Positions 1 to 6,354 of a stretch of 16,082 bases of DNA are shown here, one piece after another. This DNA is from an uncultured Rhodospirillales bacterium (GTDB lineage Bacteria; Pseudomonadota; Alphaproteobacteria; Acetobacterales; Acetobacteraceae). The translations under genes and the position numbers were made by a program. Each line of letters begins with the position of its first letter. Position 1 is the stretch's first letter. The stretch is from assembly GCA_903844785.1 (NCBI GenBank), contig CAIMVB010000138.1, positions 1 through 16,082 of the forward strand, in the 5' to 3' direction. The notes beneath the pieces were generated by a model. The model saw only the letters and a program-made list of their open reading frames with translations, was not told the DNA's origin and did not search any database.

Positions 1-882
1 CAGCGACCCGAAGACAACGGTCCATAGCCCGCCAATCTTATCCGAAAGCCAGCCCCAGAATTGCCGCGCCATGAAGGCGGCGAAAGTCAGCACGGAAAGC
101 ATCAGCGCGCCACGCGATGCCGTAATGCCAAGATCACCACAAAACGCCACAAGATGCGCCGCCGGCATGGCCATGGGTATGCAACATAGGAAGGAACAGA
201 AAGCCAGCAGGAAAAAGGCCAGATTGCCATTCATGCCAAGCACGCGCGCACCTGGCTGCATTTTCTCAGCGAAACTGCCGGTGGTTGGTTGTGCCGGCGG
301 CGGGCGTAACACCAGCGCGGCCAGTGGCACCGCAATCGCCGCCACCAAAAGCCCGTAGCCGAACATGGTGCGCTGCCAGCCAAAGGCGGCAATGGCGCGT
401 TCAAAGATCGGCGGCCACAAAAACCCCGCGACATATTGCCCGGAAGCCACCAGCGCCAAAGCCGTGCCGCGGCGCCTATCAAACCAAAGCGAGACATAAG
501 CCAGCATCGGCGGAAACAACGCGCCATTGCCGAATAACCCCACACCCAGCCCAAACCCCACCAGCAGCGACCAGCTTTCCCCGAAGGAGGCCAGCATCAA
601 CCCAAGCGCCACCGCAAAGCCGCCAATCATGGCGACTAGCCTTTGGCCAAAGCGCGCCACCATCATGCCGCAGACCATGCCGCCAATGGCGGTGCCGAAA
701 TAAGCGAGTGAATTGGCGAGTGATGGCAATGAACGGCCGGCCCCAAAATCCTCGGCAATCTGCACTAGGCCAACCACCACCGTGATGGGCCCCCCAGCAG
801 CGAGGGAGAGCATGATCACCGCCGTGGTGGCGACCAGCCAGGAATAGCGCGTCTCAATACTGCCCTGATCCGTTGCGGCCAC
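1..882 (-). CDS. MFS transporter (partial, C-terminus off the left edge)
   Basis: Inner-membrane secondary transporter of the major facilitator superfamily; substrate unknown. Reading from a GTG at 882, the frame stays open for 294 codons to the window edge, so the 3' end is missing. The visible protein has alternating hydrophobic segments. Helix 1 contains AGGPITVVVG. A loop resembling the conserved MFS helix 2-3 motif follows (GMMVARFGQR), and another sits before the second half (WGWLSDKIGG). The segment AYVSLWFDRRRGTALALVASGQY resembles the helix 4-5 region of monocarboxylate/oxalate-type (MCT/OFA-like) MFS proteins, which is only a hint about substrate. The GTG is chosen because an AGGGA lies about 8 nt upstream and transmembrane sequence begins soon after; no ATG fits better. 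It is divergent from the sirtuin cluster, with about 110 bp between them. Confidence 0.85.
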   Translation of the reverse strand, partial: MAATDQGSIETRYSWLVATTAVIMLSLAAGGPITVVVGLVQIAEDFGAGRSLPSLANSLAYFGTAIGGMVCGMMVARFGQRLVAMIGGFAVALGLMLASFGESWSLLVGFGLGVGLFGNGALFPPMLAYVSLWFDRRRGTALALVASGQYVAGFLWPPIFERAIAAFGWQRTMFGYGLLVAAIAVPLAALVLRPPPAQPTTGSFAEKMQPGARVLGMNGNLAFFLLAFCSFLCCIPMAMPAAHLVAFCGDLGITASRGALMLSVLTFAAFMARQFWGWLSDKIGGLWTVVFGSL

Positions 883-982
883 GCGTTTATTCCCTGTGTT
901 CTGGGCGCAGCCTCCCCGAGGATGCGCCACTCCGCAAGCCCTGCCATTGCGGCAGTGACCTAGTGTATGCTGTGCTTGAACC

Positions 983-988
983 AGGAGG
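983..988 (+). promoter_or_regulatory. Ribosome binding site setting the start at 994
   Basis: AGGAGG lies 5 nt before the ATG at 994. The upstream in-frame ATG at 967 has no comparable site, so the small ORF most likely begins at 994. Confidence 0.7.
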
Positions 989-993
989 CCGCC

Positions 994-1152
994 ATGCTGA
1001 TCATGCTCGCCCTACTTGCACTTGGCCCATGCGTTGAAGCGCCCGCCATGCCCGCACCGCAACAAAGCGAAACCCCTGCGCCGCCGCGCCCTGACCCGAG
1101 CTTTCCGCGCCCACCGCGTAGCTGTACGCCACCCGCGCCGCCGACAAGCTGA
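994..1152 (+). CDS. Small proline-rich exported peptide (52 aa), unknown function
   Basis: I do not recognise this protein. It has a short hydrophobic N-terminus (MLIMLALLALGPC) resembling a signal peptide or a poor lipobox (LGPC is not a canonical LAGC-type site). A low-complexity tail rich in Pro, Ala and Ser follows, with about a third of the tail residues proline. The start at 994 has a strong Shine-Dalgarno. The TGA stop shares its A with the ATG of the sirtuin gene (TGATG), so translation of the two is probably coupled. It may be a real small secreted or lipoprotein-like peptide, or a leader ORF whose translation drives the sirtuin gene. Low-complexity G+C-rich frames can be spurious, so the ribosome binding site and the overlap are the main support. 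Confidence 0.5.
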   Translation: MLIMLALLALGPCVEAPAMPAPQQSETPAPPRPDPSFPRPPRSCTPPAPPTS

Positions 1153-1859
1153 TGGCGCCACCCATTGTCATTCTAACCGGTGCGGGGATTTCTCAGGAAT
1201 CGGGGATCGCCACCTTTCGCGATGCGGATGGGCTTTGGGCGCGGCATCGCATTGAAGATGTCGCCACACCGGAAGCCTTCGCGCGCAATCCGGATTTGGT
1301 GCAGCGGTTCTACAACGCACGCCGCGCGCAGCTTCTGGACCCTGCCATTCAGCCAAACGCGGCGCATCTTGCGCTGGCGCGGCTGGAAGCCGCCTGGCCC
1401 GCGCCGGTGCTGCTGGTGACGCAGAATATTGATGGCCTGCATGCCCGCGCCGGATCCCGCAACCTTATTCCCATGCATGGCGAATTGCAGAAAGCACGCT
1501 GCCTTGGCTGCGAAGGTGTGGTTGATTGGCAGCAAGACATCACGCCGCAATCCGCCTGCCCGGCCTGTGGCGCGGTGGGCCGGCTGCGCCCGCATGTGGT
1601 TTGGTTCGGCGAAATGCCACTCCAGATGGAACGCATCCAAGCCGCTTTATATGAATGCGGCCTGTTCATTTCCATCGGCACATCAGGCCAAGTTTATCCC
1701 GCCGCTGGCATGGTGCGCGAAGTACGGGGCCAGGCGCGCTGTGTGGAATTGAATCTGGAAGAAACCGAAGGCACCGCGCTGTTCCACGAAGCGCATCACG
1801 GCCCCGCCACGCAGATTGTGCCAGCATTTGTGGAGCGCCTAATCGCCTCATGCGGCTGA
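1152..1859 (+). CDS. cobB: NAD-dependent protein deacylase, Sir2 family (class III, CobB/SIRT5-like)
   Basis: Sirtuins remove acyl groups from protein lysines using NAD+, releasing nicotinamide and O-acyl-ADP-ribose. The 235-aa protein has every core element: the NAD-binding GAGIS...SGIATFRD block (residues about 10-25), TQNIDGLH (90-97), the catalytic histidine H109 in MHGE, and a four-cysteine zinc site (C117/C120 and C136/C139). Y54 and R57 form the Y-x-x-R pair that in SIRT5 and bacterial class III sirtuins binds succinyl or malonyl groups, so desuccinylase/demalonylase activity besides deacetylation is inferred. The length matches compact bacterial CobB proteins. The start overlaps the stop of the upstream small ORF, and the last 10 nt overlap the downstream protease gene, implying one transcript. 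Acs, a classical sirtuin substrate in other bacteria, is encoded about 4.5 kb downstream. Confidence 0.95.
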   Translation: MAPPIVILTGAGISQESGIATFRDADGLWARHRIEDVATPEAFARNPDLVQRFYNARRAQLLDPAIQPNAAHLALARLEAAWPAPVLLVTQNIDGLHARAGSRNLIPMHGELQKARCLGCEGVVDWQQDITPQSACPACGAVGRLRPHVVWFGEMPLQMERIQAALYECGLFISIGTSGQVYPAAGMVREVRGQARCVELNLEETEGTALFHEAHHGPATQIVPAFVERLIASCG

Positions 1860-2539
1860 TTTTGGCGCTGCTATTGTGCTTCACGCTGCCTGCCGTTGCA
1901 CAAATGCCGGGGCTGAACCCAGGCCGAGATCCGCGCCTGCCCGTGCCGGCGGCGCATCCGCCCTGGCATGCGGTGGCGCTGCTGGAAGCGGAAGGCATTG
2001 GTATTTGCACCGGGGCCATGCTGGCGCCTGCTGTGCTGCTGACCGCCGCGCATTGCCTGAAGGATGCCGCTGGTACGGCGCTACTGCCGCCCACACAGCT
2101 CCGCGTCACCCTGGGCGGGGCCGAGGCGCACGGCGTCGCGCTGCGTATTGGCGCTGGCTTTGATCCTGCCCGTGAAGCGCCCTGGGCCGCGGATTGGGCG
2201 CTGGTTTCGCTGAACCGCCCAATTGGCGCCGGCCGCGTGCTGCCCCTGCTGCGTGAAACACCGCCCGAAGGCAGCATCCTTGCCCTGCCCGGCTTTCAAC
2301 GCGATGCGCCCGGCACGCTGCTGGTGGACCCTGCCTGCCGCTATTTGGGCCTGCGGCGCATTGAAGGGGAAGGCGTGATGCTGGCGCATGATTGCGCCGG
2401 CACCACGGGTTCTTCCGGCGGGCCCTTGCTGCTGCGCGGCGCCGATGGTCGCTTTGCGATTATTGGTGTGCAGAGCAAAGGCATGCTGGGCCGCGCCGGT
2501 GGCCTGGCCGTGCCGGCCCTGCTTATTCCCTTGCCCTAG
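1850..2539 (+). CDS. Secreted trypsin-like serine protease (S1 family)
   Basis: Predicted extracytoplasmic endopeptidase of the chymotrypsin fold, 229 aa. Starting at the ATG at 1850, it opens with a signal peptide (MRLILALLLCFTLPAVAQ) with likely cleavage after AVA or AVAQ. An in-frame upstream start at 1655 would lie inside the sirtuin gene and bury this signal peptide, so 1850 is preferred. The catalytic triad is visible: H68 in TAAHC, D115 in AADWALV and S189 in GSSGGP. Cysteine pairs flank the histidine (C53/C69, the classical Cys-loop) and occur near the serine (C163, C182). The gene overlaps the sirtuin gene by 10 nt. The small size, without PDZ or other extra domains, resembles minimal bacterial trypsin-like proteases rather than DegP. 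The substrate is unknown. Confidence 0.88.
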   Translation: MRLILALLLCFTLPAVAQMPGLNPGRDPRLPVPAAHPPWHAVALLEAEGIGICTGAMLAPAVLLTAAHCLKDAAGTALLPPTQLRVTLGGAEAHGVALRIGAGFDPAREAPWAADWALVSLNRPIGAGRVLPLLRETPPEGSILALPGFQRDAPGTLLVDPACRYLGLRRIEGEGVMLAHDCAGTTGSSGGPLLLRGADGRFAIIGVQSKGMLGRAGGLAVPALLIPLP

Positions 2540-2583
2540 TGTGGGGCCCGTTCACATGTGTTCACGGGAACCATACTAGATTC

Positions 2584-2705
2584 TTGTTTGAGCGTATTTT
2601 CCAAGCCGCCAAGTGATTTCACTTGGCTTGAAAATGCGCGCGCGTTGTTTGATCGTATTTTCCGAGCCGCCAAGTGTTTCCACTTGGCTTGAAAATACTC
2701 AGCGC
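2584..2705. repeat. Tandem pair of 61-bp palindromic (hairpin-forming) repeats
   Basis: Two direct copies, 2584-2644 and 2645-2705, match at 48 of their first 52 positions and diverge in the last 9. Each contains a long imperfect inverted repeat, at 2596-2635 and 2657-2696. The pairing blocks are ATTTTC/GAAAAT, AAGCC/GGCTT and AAGTG/CACTT around a 4-nt loop, with C and GCC bulges on the left arm. Of the four mismatches, two are in the loop, one keeps a G-U pair and one is outside the stem, so stem pairing is conserved. The element separates the convergent protease (stop at 2539) and SDR (stop codon 2699-2701) genes, and copy 2 runs into the SDR stop. It could serve as a two-way terminator, although no uridine run follows, or be a REP/BIME-like dispersed element. 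Confidence 0.85.
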
Positions 2706-3535
2706 AGCGCCCCTTCCGGCTTGGGTGAAGCGCCAGAGGCATTGCCCGCCGAACGCCCGGCATCCACCGGCAGGGTCTGCCCCGTGATCCAGCGTGCGGC
2801 GCCTGAGGCCAAAAAGCACGCGGCTTCCGCGACATCCCAGGCGCTGCCTTCGGTTTTCAACATGCCCGATTGCGCACGCTGCTGGCGCAATTCTTCGGTC
2901 ATGCCGCGCGATGCCACCATGGGCGTATAGACATAACCAGGCGCCACTGCATTGACGCGGATATTATCCGCACCGTGATGCCCGGCCATGGCACGCGTCA
3001 TTTGCACAATGGCGCCCTTGGTGGTGGCATACAGCAAGCCCGGATGCCCCGCGCGCAGCCCGGCCACCGATGAAAGGTTCACAATAGCCCCGCCACCCAC
3101 TTTACGCATTTCCGGCACGGCATATTTCGCCATGAGCATGACTGATTTCACATTGACCTGCATGGCGTAATCCCAGGCTTCCGGGTCCACGCCTTCCGCA
3201 TTGCCGGCGGGGCCACTGATGCCGACATTATTGACCAGAATATCAATCCGCCCCCAAAGCCTGACCGCTTCCGCCACCGCCGCCGCGCAATCATCGGCTT
3301 TTGAGACATTGGCTTCCTTGAGCGCACAGGTGCCACCTTCGGCCGCTATCAGGCGCGCTGTTTCTTCCAATGCCGCACGGTCCACATCCAAACACAAAAC
3401 CTTGGCGCCGCGCGCTGCCATCAGCACGGCAATGGCGCGCCCATTGCCGATAGTGGTGCCGCCCGCGCCGGGGTTCCGAGAGCCAGCGCCGGTGACAATG
3501 GCGACTTTGCCGGTGAGGCGCGTGTTGTCTTGCAT
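2699..3535 (-). CDS. SDR-family NAD(P)-dependent oxidoreductase
   Basis: A 278-aa short-chain dehydrogenase/reductase, probably a soluble cytoplasmic alcohol/ketone oxidoreductase of unknown substrate. Classical SDR landmarks are present: the glycine-rich loop beginning at TGAGS (residues 15-19), D50 after strand 2 suggesting NAD preference, NNVG (102-105, usually NNAG), N128, S156, and Y169-x3-K173 (YATTK). VNAVAPGYVYTPM follows as in classical SDRs. Odd point: the loop carries about ten extra residues (RNPGAGGTT) before IGNGRAIA. Related SDRs with GPGxGNG loops have shorter insertions. An AGGAGG lies about 10 nt before the ATG. The C-terminal tail after PVDAG is longer than usual and rich in Gly/Ser/Pro. 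It is on the same strand as the methyltransferase operon but separated from it by 127 bp and a composition change. Confidence 0.92.
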   Translation of the reverse strand: MQDNTRLTGKVAIVTGAGSRNPGAGGTTIGNGRAIAVLMAARGAKVLCLDVDRAALEETARLIAAEGGTCALKEANVSKADDCAAAVAEAVRLWGRIDILVNNVGISGPAGNAEGVDPEAWDYAMQVNVKSVMLMAKYAVPEMRKVGGGAIVNLSSVAGLRAGHPGLLYATTKGAIVQMTRAMAGHHGADNIRVNAVAPGYVYTPMVASRGMTEELRQQRAQSGMLKTEGSAWDVAEAACFLASGAARWITGQTLPVDAGRSAGNASGASPKPEGALR

Positions 3536-3568
3536 GGGTGGGGGTCCTCCTGGAGCACAGGGTGCACC

Positions 3569-3592
3569 GGGAGGAGGGTGGGGGGAAGGGGG
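3569..3592 (+). other. G-tract cluster with G-quadruplex potential
   Basis: Four G-runs of 3, 3, 6 and 5 with spacers AGGA, T and AA fit the usual four-tract quadruplex pattern on the plus strand. It lies 34-57 bp upstream of the SDR start codon (the SDR is on the minus strand), so the G-rich strand is the template for SDR transcription. The rest of 3536-3662 shows no other clear signal except the weak hairpin at 3642-3658. Confidence 0.4.
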
Positions 3593-3641
3593 TGCCAGAA
3601 AAACAGTCGGCTCTCCCCAATGCCACCCGATCCCAGCTAAA

Positions 3642-3658
3642 GCTTCATTTTACGAAGC
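3642..3658 (-). terminator. Weak hairpin just after the methyltransferase stop codon
   Basis: On the minus strand, GCTTC and GAAGC pair around a 7-nt AT-rich loop 4 nt after the TAA of the 437-aa gene, followed by TTT. A 5-bp stem with a three-T tail is marginal as an intrinsic terminator. Confidence 0.3.
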
Positions 3659-3662
3659 ATGC

Positions 3663-4976
3663 TTATGATTTCTTACGTACAGCGATTCCTATCGAAGTTC
3701 CGACAAAAAGCTTTCGGAGAGCTACCTTTAGGTGCACCGGGGAATGTGGCGGCAAATCAATCACCTCATCCAACATTTTTTCCCCGGGATGCAGATTAAG
3801 CGGCCATGCACGATGCCCTTCTTCATTGAGCGCGCTTAATAGATCAACAATATCGCGTTTTCGAAAAATGGAAGAGCTAGGATGCTCAAAGGTCTCATCA
3901 TTAGACGAAAGATTAAATTCCGTTGTGTGAATTGCAAATCCGCCCGGCTTAAGGCAACCAAGGCTATTGCGAATGAAGTCCAGCCCGTGCCGTAAGGAGC
4001 CTAGATGCTCTAGTGCACAAGCAGACCAGCAGCCGTCGAAGCCGCGGATGTCTGCCGGAATATGATTCATGTCTGCGTGGCGAAAACTCACGAGTTTGTC
4101 GAACCTCTGGCGGTCAACGAGCATCGGCTTATAGAGAGCGTCAACATTCTGGCTGTATTGATGCCCTCGTCCCCAACTCGCCCCAACGATTTCTGGCGGA
4201 GCATCCGTAGCTAAAATTTCTACTTCACGTGAAGCGAAGTAACTTGGTAATTTTTCACGCCCACAGCCAAAACCAACTAATCGGCGTCCGGGCGCTAGAA
4301 CTCCTGCCTTTTTGAAGGCAGCTATAATCCAAACAAATTCCCATTGTTTGCGGTGCGGCCTTGGAGTTACCTTCAATTCTCTGCAGATTGCAGCGTATTC
4401 GTCCGATACTATTTGTCCATGGGTACAAAGCTGGCTGACCGGATCTCGTAAGTCTGGCGGCGTCAGGCGCCACTCCAGTTCTTTCTCGGGGGGGGTTAAA
4501 AGAAATAGCGGCGCACGAAATTCTTTGTAAAAGCTATCTTCACTAAATACCGGTGACGCGTCGTGAAGTTTTTTAATTAGTGCTCTCCGTAATGCTATCA
4601 TGGAACCTAGTCTGCTGAGTTGCGCAAGCTCTGTTTGTCCTTTTGGCTCCCTATTTAGCATTAGGCGGATGGCAACAATAACATCCTCTCTCCGGAGTGA
4701 GCCATTTGGGGGATTACCGTCCGCACCTTCTCGCTCCTCATCTATCTTGACATTCTCTATTCCATCTATTGTGGAATCAGGGCCTTGTTGCTTTAGATCA
4801 GTGAGAATTTTGAGGATCTGACTATTATTTGCAAGATTATTAGCCCGAGAGACCTCTTTGATTGCTTTGTCAATCGCATCTTCCCAAATCAGCACCCGAA
4901 CGGGTCCCGAAATCTCTTGCGTTGATCCTACCTTCAGGCGGCTTTTCAAGGACGCAGCAAATCTACGAATACTCAT
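3663..4976 (-). CDS. SAM-dependent class I methyltransferase with N-terminal helical (DUF4214-like) region
   Basis: A 437-aa protein whose C-terminal half is a Rossmann-fold methyltransferase; the acceptor is unknown. Motif I is VGFGCGREKLPSYFA (about 234-248), the acidic residue ending strand 2 is D258, HADM is at 300-303, SACALEHLG at 318-326 and LKPGGFAIHTTEFN at 342-355. Residues about 98-150 (IRLMLNREP ... LRRALI ... SPVF) resemble the helical repeat/DUF4214-type modules in polysaccharide-related proteins. This similarity is by pattern only. Residues 1-95 look charged and partly disordered. The ATG overlaps the stop of the upstream methyltransferase gene (ATGA), so the two are co-translated. 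G+C is clearly lower than in flanking genes, suggesting acquisition by transfer. A role in modifying a surface glycan or a small molecule is inference. Confidence 0.82.
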   Translation of the reverse strand: MSIRRFAASLKSRLKVGSTQEISGPVRVLIWEDAIDKAIKEVSRANNLANNSQILKILTDLKQQGPDSTIDGIENVKIDEEREGADGNPPNGSLRREDVIVAIRLMLNREPKGQTELAQLSRLGSMIALRRALIKKLHDASPVFSEDSFYKEFRAPLFLLTPPEKELEWRLTPPDLRDPVSQLCTHGQIVSDEYAAICRELKVTPRPHRKQWEFVWIIAAFKKAGVLAPGRRLVGFGCGREKLPSYFASREVEILATDAPPEIVGASWGRGHQYSQNVDALYKPMLVDRQRFDKLVSFRHADMNHIPADIRGFDGCWSACALEHLGSLRHGLDFIRNSLGCLKPGGFAIHTTEFNLSSNDETFEHPSSSIFRKRDIVDLLSALNEEGHRAWPLNLHPGEKMLDEVIDLPPHSPVHLKVALRKLFVGTSIGIAVRKKS

Positions 4977-6121
4977 TTACCAAACAACTTCCGTACCCAC
5001 AGATTCGGCTCAAAATCCAAAAATCTGATCCCATCCCACCCATCGGCCGCTTGGAAATCGGCCATATTCAGGATTTGGATCCTTCCAAGTTTCTCAAACT
5101 TGATGGCCCTCGCGGCAAAGGCGCTGATTAGATACACATCCTTGGCGTCAAAGAATTTCACCCAATCCTGAAAATGCACCACACTGGCTTCAACCAAATC
5201 AGGCTCATAAATGGCGCAGACAGTATCTGCGCGCGGGAAGGGCACCAATTCATACATGCCGAAATGCGAAAATTTGCGGTCGCCCTTCGCCTTTCGCTTC
5301 AGTAGTGAATCCTTTGCTGCGGCCCAAATCTCATACTCCAGCCTCACAACACTCGGGTGGGCCGGCGGCAAAAAGCGCTTGCCCCAAAAAAGATCACCTT
5401 TGTTGGAAAGATATTTTTCGAAAATTACGCCTCCGGGCGGGGGTTCAGGCAAGGCTTGGATACTGTCAACAGGCACCAGATTTTTGTCGCTGGGCCAGGA
5501 CCCAGAAGTTTTGACAAAGGTGCCAATGGTTTTAAATGAGGCAGGCGAATACTTTTCCCGATACAGTTTCCACAACACCCGATGGCCCTTGCCTTGGGTC
5601 GGGTAACGCAGAAGCTTGAACCGCCACGACACATTTTTGAAAAGGTCATCCCACATCTCAGCATCGGAAGACCAATGATTCTCATAGGACTTACGCCAAC
5701 CCCACTCACCCTTTTCCGAAAAAGAGCCGAAATCAATACAAACAAATTCATAGTTCGACAGAAGTTTTTCCAGGAATTCACGCGCCTTATCCAGGGACCT
5801 TCCAATCAGGTGATGCAAGACATTCAGCAATAGAACTCCATTCGCCTTCGGCAATTGCTCGACAGGCATTGCCAGGATATCGCCGCCCAAAAATTCCATC
5901 TGCGGCCGATGATGCGTGATGATATTTTCAAGATCATTGCAGTAAGATTTCTGGACGATACCAAGATCGATCAAGGACGCAGAAATCAGACCATCATTGC
6001 AGCCAATATCAAGAATCATTGACCCAACGGGAATGGCCTGCGCGAGCGTTTCGATGCGGAGCGCCACTGTCGAACCCGCTGAAGCCAAATTGTAATAACC
6101 ACGTTGCGCCGCACGCGTCAT
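4973..6121 (-). CDS. SAM-dependent methyltransferase with long uncharacterised C-terminal region
   Basis: First gene of the two-gene operon, 382 aa. The N-terminal part is a class I methyltransferase: ILDIGCNDGLIS (36-47) is motif I, D63 ends strand 2, D81 sits in GGDIL, and NVLHHL (100-105) is the typical post-motif segment of methyltransferase 11/25-like folds. The region after about 190 (through GVIFEKYL, FLPPAHPSV and the aromatic-rich tail) matches nothing I can name and could be a second domain for acceptor binding. AGGTG lies 5 nt before the ATG. The last four bases overlap the next gene (ATGA). Composition is lower in G+C than acs or the SDR, and the upstream region is strikingly AT-rich. 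The pair probably acts in one pathway. The substrate cannot be read from the sequence. Confidence 0.82.
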   Translation of the reverse strand: MTRAAQRGYYNLASAGSTVALRIETLAQAIPVGSMILDIGCNDGLISASLIDLGIVQKSYCNDLENIITHHRPQMEFLGGDILAMPVEQLPKANGVLLLNVLHHLIGRSLDKAREFLEKLLSNYEFVCIDFGSFSEKGEWGWRKSYENHWSSDAEMWDDLFKNVSWRFKLLRYPTQGKGHRVLWKLYREKYSPASFKTIGTFVKTSGSWPSDKNLVPVDSIQALPEPPPGGVIFEKYLSNKGDLFWGKRFLPPAHPSVVRLEYEIWAAAKDSLLKRKAKGDRKFSHFGMYELVPFPRADTVCAIYEPDLVEASVVHFQDWVKFFDAKDVYLISAFAARAIKFEKLGRIQILNMADFQAADGWDGIRFLDFEPNLWVRKLFGK

Positions 6122-6215
6122 AGCCGCACCTGCTTAAGAAATGAAAATCATATATTGTTTTATGATAATATACAAAATTACGAAAAAGCAAATAATAATC
6201 AAAATCTGATTTGGT
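6122..6215 (-). promoter_or_regulatory. AT-rich promoter region of the methyltransferase operon
   Basis: About 90 bp immediately upstream of the first methyltransferase gene are overwhelmingly A/T, with several TATATT/TATTAT-like hexamers, in otherwise G+C-rich DNA. Several -10/-35 combinations are possible and none stands out, so only the region is called. Such tracts are typical targets of xenogeneic silencers (H-NS/MucR/Ros-type proteins in other bacteria). That role is inferred. Confidence 0.45.
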
Positions 6216-6256
6216 TGTCTTGCTTGTCCGCCTTTAAGCGACCGCCCTCACGTCCC

Positions 6257-6283
6257 AAAAAACAAGGCGCCACGAGGGCGCCT
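6257..6283 (-). terminator. Intrinsic terminator downstream of acs
   Basis: On the minus strand a 7-bp perfect stem (AGGCGCC/GGCGCCT) with a 5-nt loop is followed by TG and six T residues. It lies about 70 nt after the acs stop codon, before the methyltransferase operon promoter region. It marks the end of the acs transcript and a likely left limit for the acquired islet. Confidence 0.8.
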
Positions 6284-6354
6284 CGAGGATCAGGCGGGCG
6301 GGTAAGCCGCCATTGCGGAACGCCCGTCTTAAGATATTGGGAAGAACCGCCCCC

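Noticed and set aside
285..785. Open plus-strand frame of 166 codons opposite the MFS gene.
   Set aside because: Its Pro/Arg/Ala-rich composition and position antisense to a convincing transporter frame show it is a G+C-driven shadow.
941..955. Small palindrome CTGCC-ATTGC-GGCAG in the MFS/small-ORF intergenic region.
   Set aside because: A 5-bp stem is common by chance in this composition and no flanking promoter elements support it.
1655..1849. N-terminal extension of the protease frame.
   Set aside because: It lies in another frame inside the sirtuin gene and would bury the signal peptide that begins at 1850.
1152..1859. Sirtuin as part of an anti-phage (Sir2-domain) defence system.
   Set aside because: It is a compact zinc-site class III deacylase with the canonical CobB layout; no SLOG/Argonaute/HerA/TIR partner or other defence gene is nearby.
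2549..2566. Repeated GTTCAC with partial dyad symmetry after the protease gene.
   Set aside because: The symmetry breaks at several positions and the site is downstream of one gene and not near a start.
3561..3741. The 11-bp sequence GGTGCACCGGG occurs at 3561-3571 and 3731-3741, near the edge of the methyltransferase islet, like a target-site duplication.
   Set aside because: Several random 11-bp repeats are expected in a 16-kb G+C-rich window, the second copy is inside coding sequence, and no matching copy was seen at the other edge near 6122-6260.
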